DNA of 5,110 nucleotides from Terriglobia bacterium. GTDB taxonomy: Bacteria; Acidobacteriota; Terriglobia; UBA7540. Positions within the stretch are counted from its first letter, which is position 1, and each line of letters starts with the position of its first letter. Under the pieces are notes generated by a model. That model saw only the letters and a list, made by a program, of their open reading frames with translations. It made no database searches and had not been told where the DNA came from. Shown piece by piece: positions 4,858-5,110 of the stretch. The translations under genes were made by a program, and so were the position numbers. Location: contig JASHTR010000399.1 in assembly GCA_030040455.1 (NCBI GenBank), forward strand, positions 1 to 5,110, written 5' to 3'.

Positions 4858-5110
4858 GGGATGAGTTTTGCTTCGAGAAGAGACTATCTGCAGAAGATTT
4901 ATCCTTGCTACCTCCGAGCGAGTCGGGAGGAGAAGGGAGGAATTCTGGACGAGTTTTGCGCCAACTGCGGTTACAACCGCAAGTACGCGATTCGGGTGCT
5001 GAACGGTTCGCCGCCTGGGGCCCGGCGGACGGGGCGGCGGCGCCGACGGGGCGTGACCTACGGCCCGCCGTTGGCTTCGATTTTGAAGGCTGTCTGGGAA
5101 GCGGCCGACT
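4843..5110 (+). CDS. Integrase-core (DDE) transposase, N-terminal part only
   Basis: Eighty-nine residues are visible before the window ends. A stop codon at 4834-4836 limits the start to the ATG at 4843 or the in-frame ATG at 4861; neither has a ribosome site, and the second (MSFASRRDY) agrees better with how I remember relatives beginning. The segment has a helical N-terminus, then ILDEFCANCGYNRKYAIRVL, resembling the helix-turn-helix region of integrase-catalytic-region transposases, and a highly basic stretch (RRTGRRRRRG) followed by VTYGPPLASILKAVWEAA. The catalytic DDE residues would lie beyond the edge. The family call rests on remembered similarity rather than on catalytic motifs; the IS family name is not determined. 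Confidence 0.7.
   Translation, partial: MDTGYGMSFASRRDYLQKIYPCYLRASREEKGGILDEFCANCGYNRKYAIRVLNGSPPGARRTGRRRRRGVTYGPPLASILKAVWEAAD

Larger units (their letters stand above)
4783..5110 (+). mobile_element. Left end of an insertion sequence, truncated by the window
   Basis: The transposase gene at the right edge is preceded by repeated sequence typical of an element end. The exact boundary is not determined: no target duplication can be seen because the other end is outside the window. The first clear element-like sequence is the direct repeat beginning at 4783, only 86 bp upstream of the Crp/Fnr start codon, so the insertion may have replaced part of that gene's upstream region. Confidence 0.6.

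Overview
The window looks like a bacterial chromosome segment, most plausibly from an Acidobacteriota (Solibacter/Bryobacter-like) genome. That placement is an inference from three things: a PEP-CTERM surface protein, a Crp/Fnr regulator of a type common in that phylum, and an integrase-core transposase of a kind I associate with it. No taxonomic marker gene is present. All genes up to about 4700 read leftwards on the minus strand; the transposase at the right edge reads rightwards.

Right to left: the start of an insertion sequence with a truncated transposase (about 4783-5110); a Crp/Fnr-type transcription factor (4044-4697) with a perfect 24-bp interrupted palindrome just upstream of its start codon; a structured 263-bp intergenic region; a PEP-CTERM-anchored exported protein (3070-3780); a 664-residue subtilisin-like protease of the PatA/PatG cyanobactin-maturation family (988-2982); two tandem 57-residue RiPP precursor peptides (758-931 and 473-646); a hairpin, probably a terminator; and at the left edge a third, truncated precursor-like gene (1-179).

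The notable content is the 1-2982 block, a cyanobactin-like RiPP locus that appears to lie outside the cyanobacteria. The precursors carry a cyanobactin-style leader signature (LPxQxxPVxR, compare LPQQGQPVIR in PatE) and a GVEAS motif matching the GLEAS site at which PatA cuts. The adjacent protease has the PatA-type S8 domain and the PatA/PatG C-terminal domain. The LAELSEE heterocyclase-binding motif is missing from the leader, and the cores (DYNDPVYFFLNWPASV and DYNDPSYFFLNWPVSA) contain no Cys and no AYDG-like C-terminal recognition sequence. The protease lacks the extra segment between Asp and His that marks PatG macrocyclases. The simplest reading is a PatA-type protease releasing an aromatic, azoline-free and probably linear (or differently modified) peptide. 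Other tailoring enzymes may lie to the left of position 1, where the operon seems to continue.
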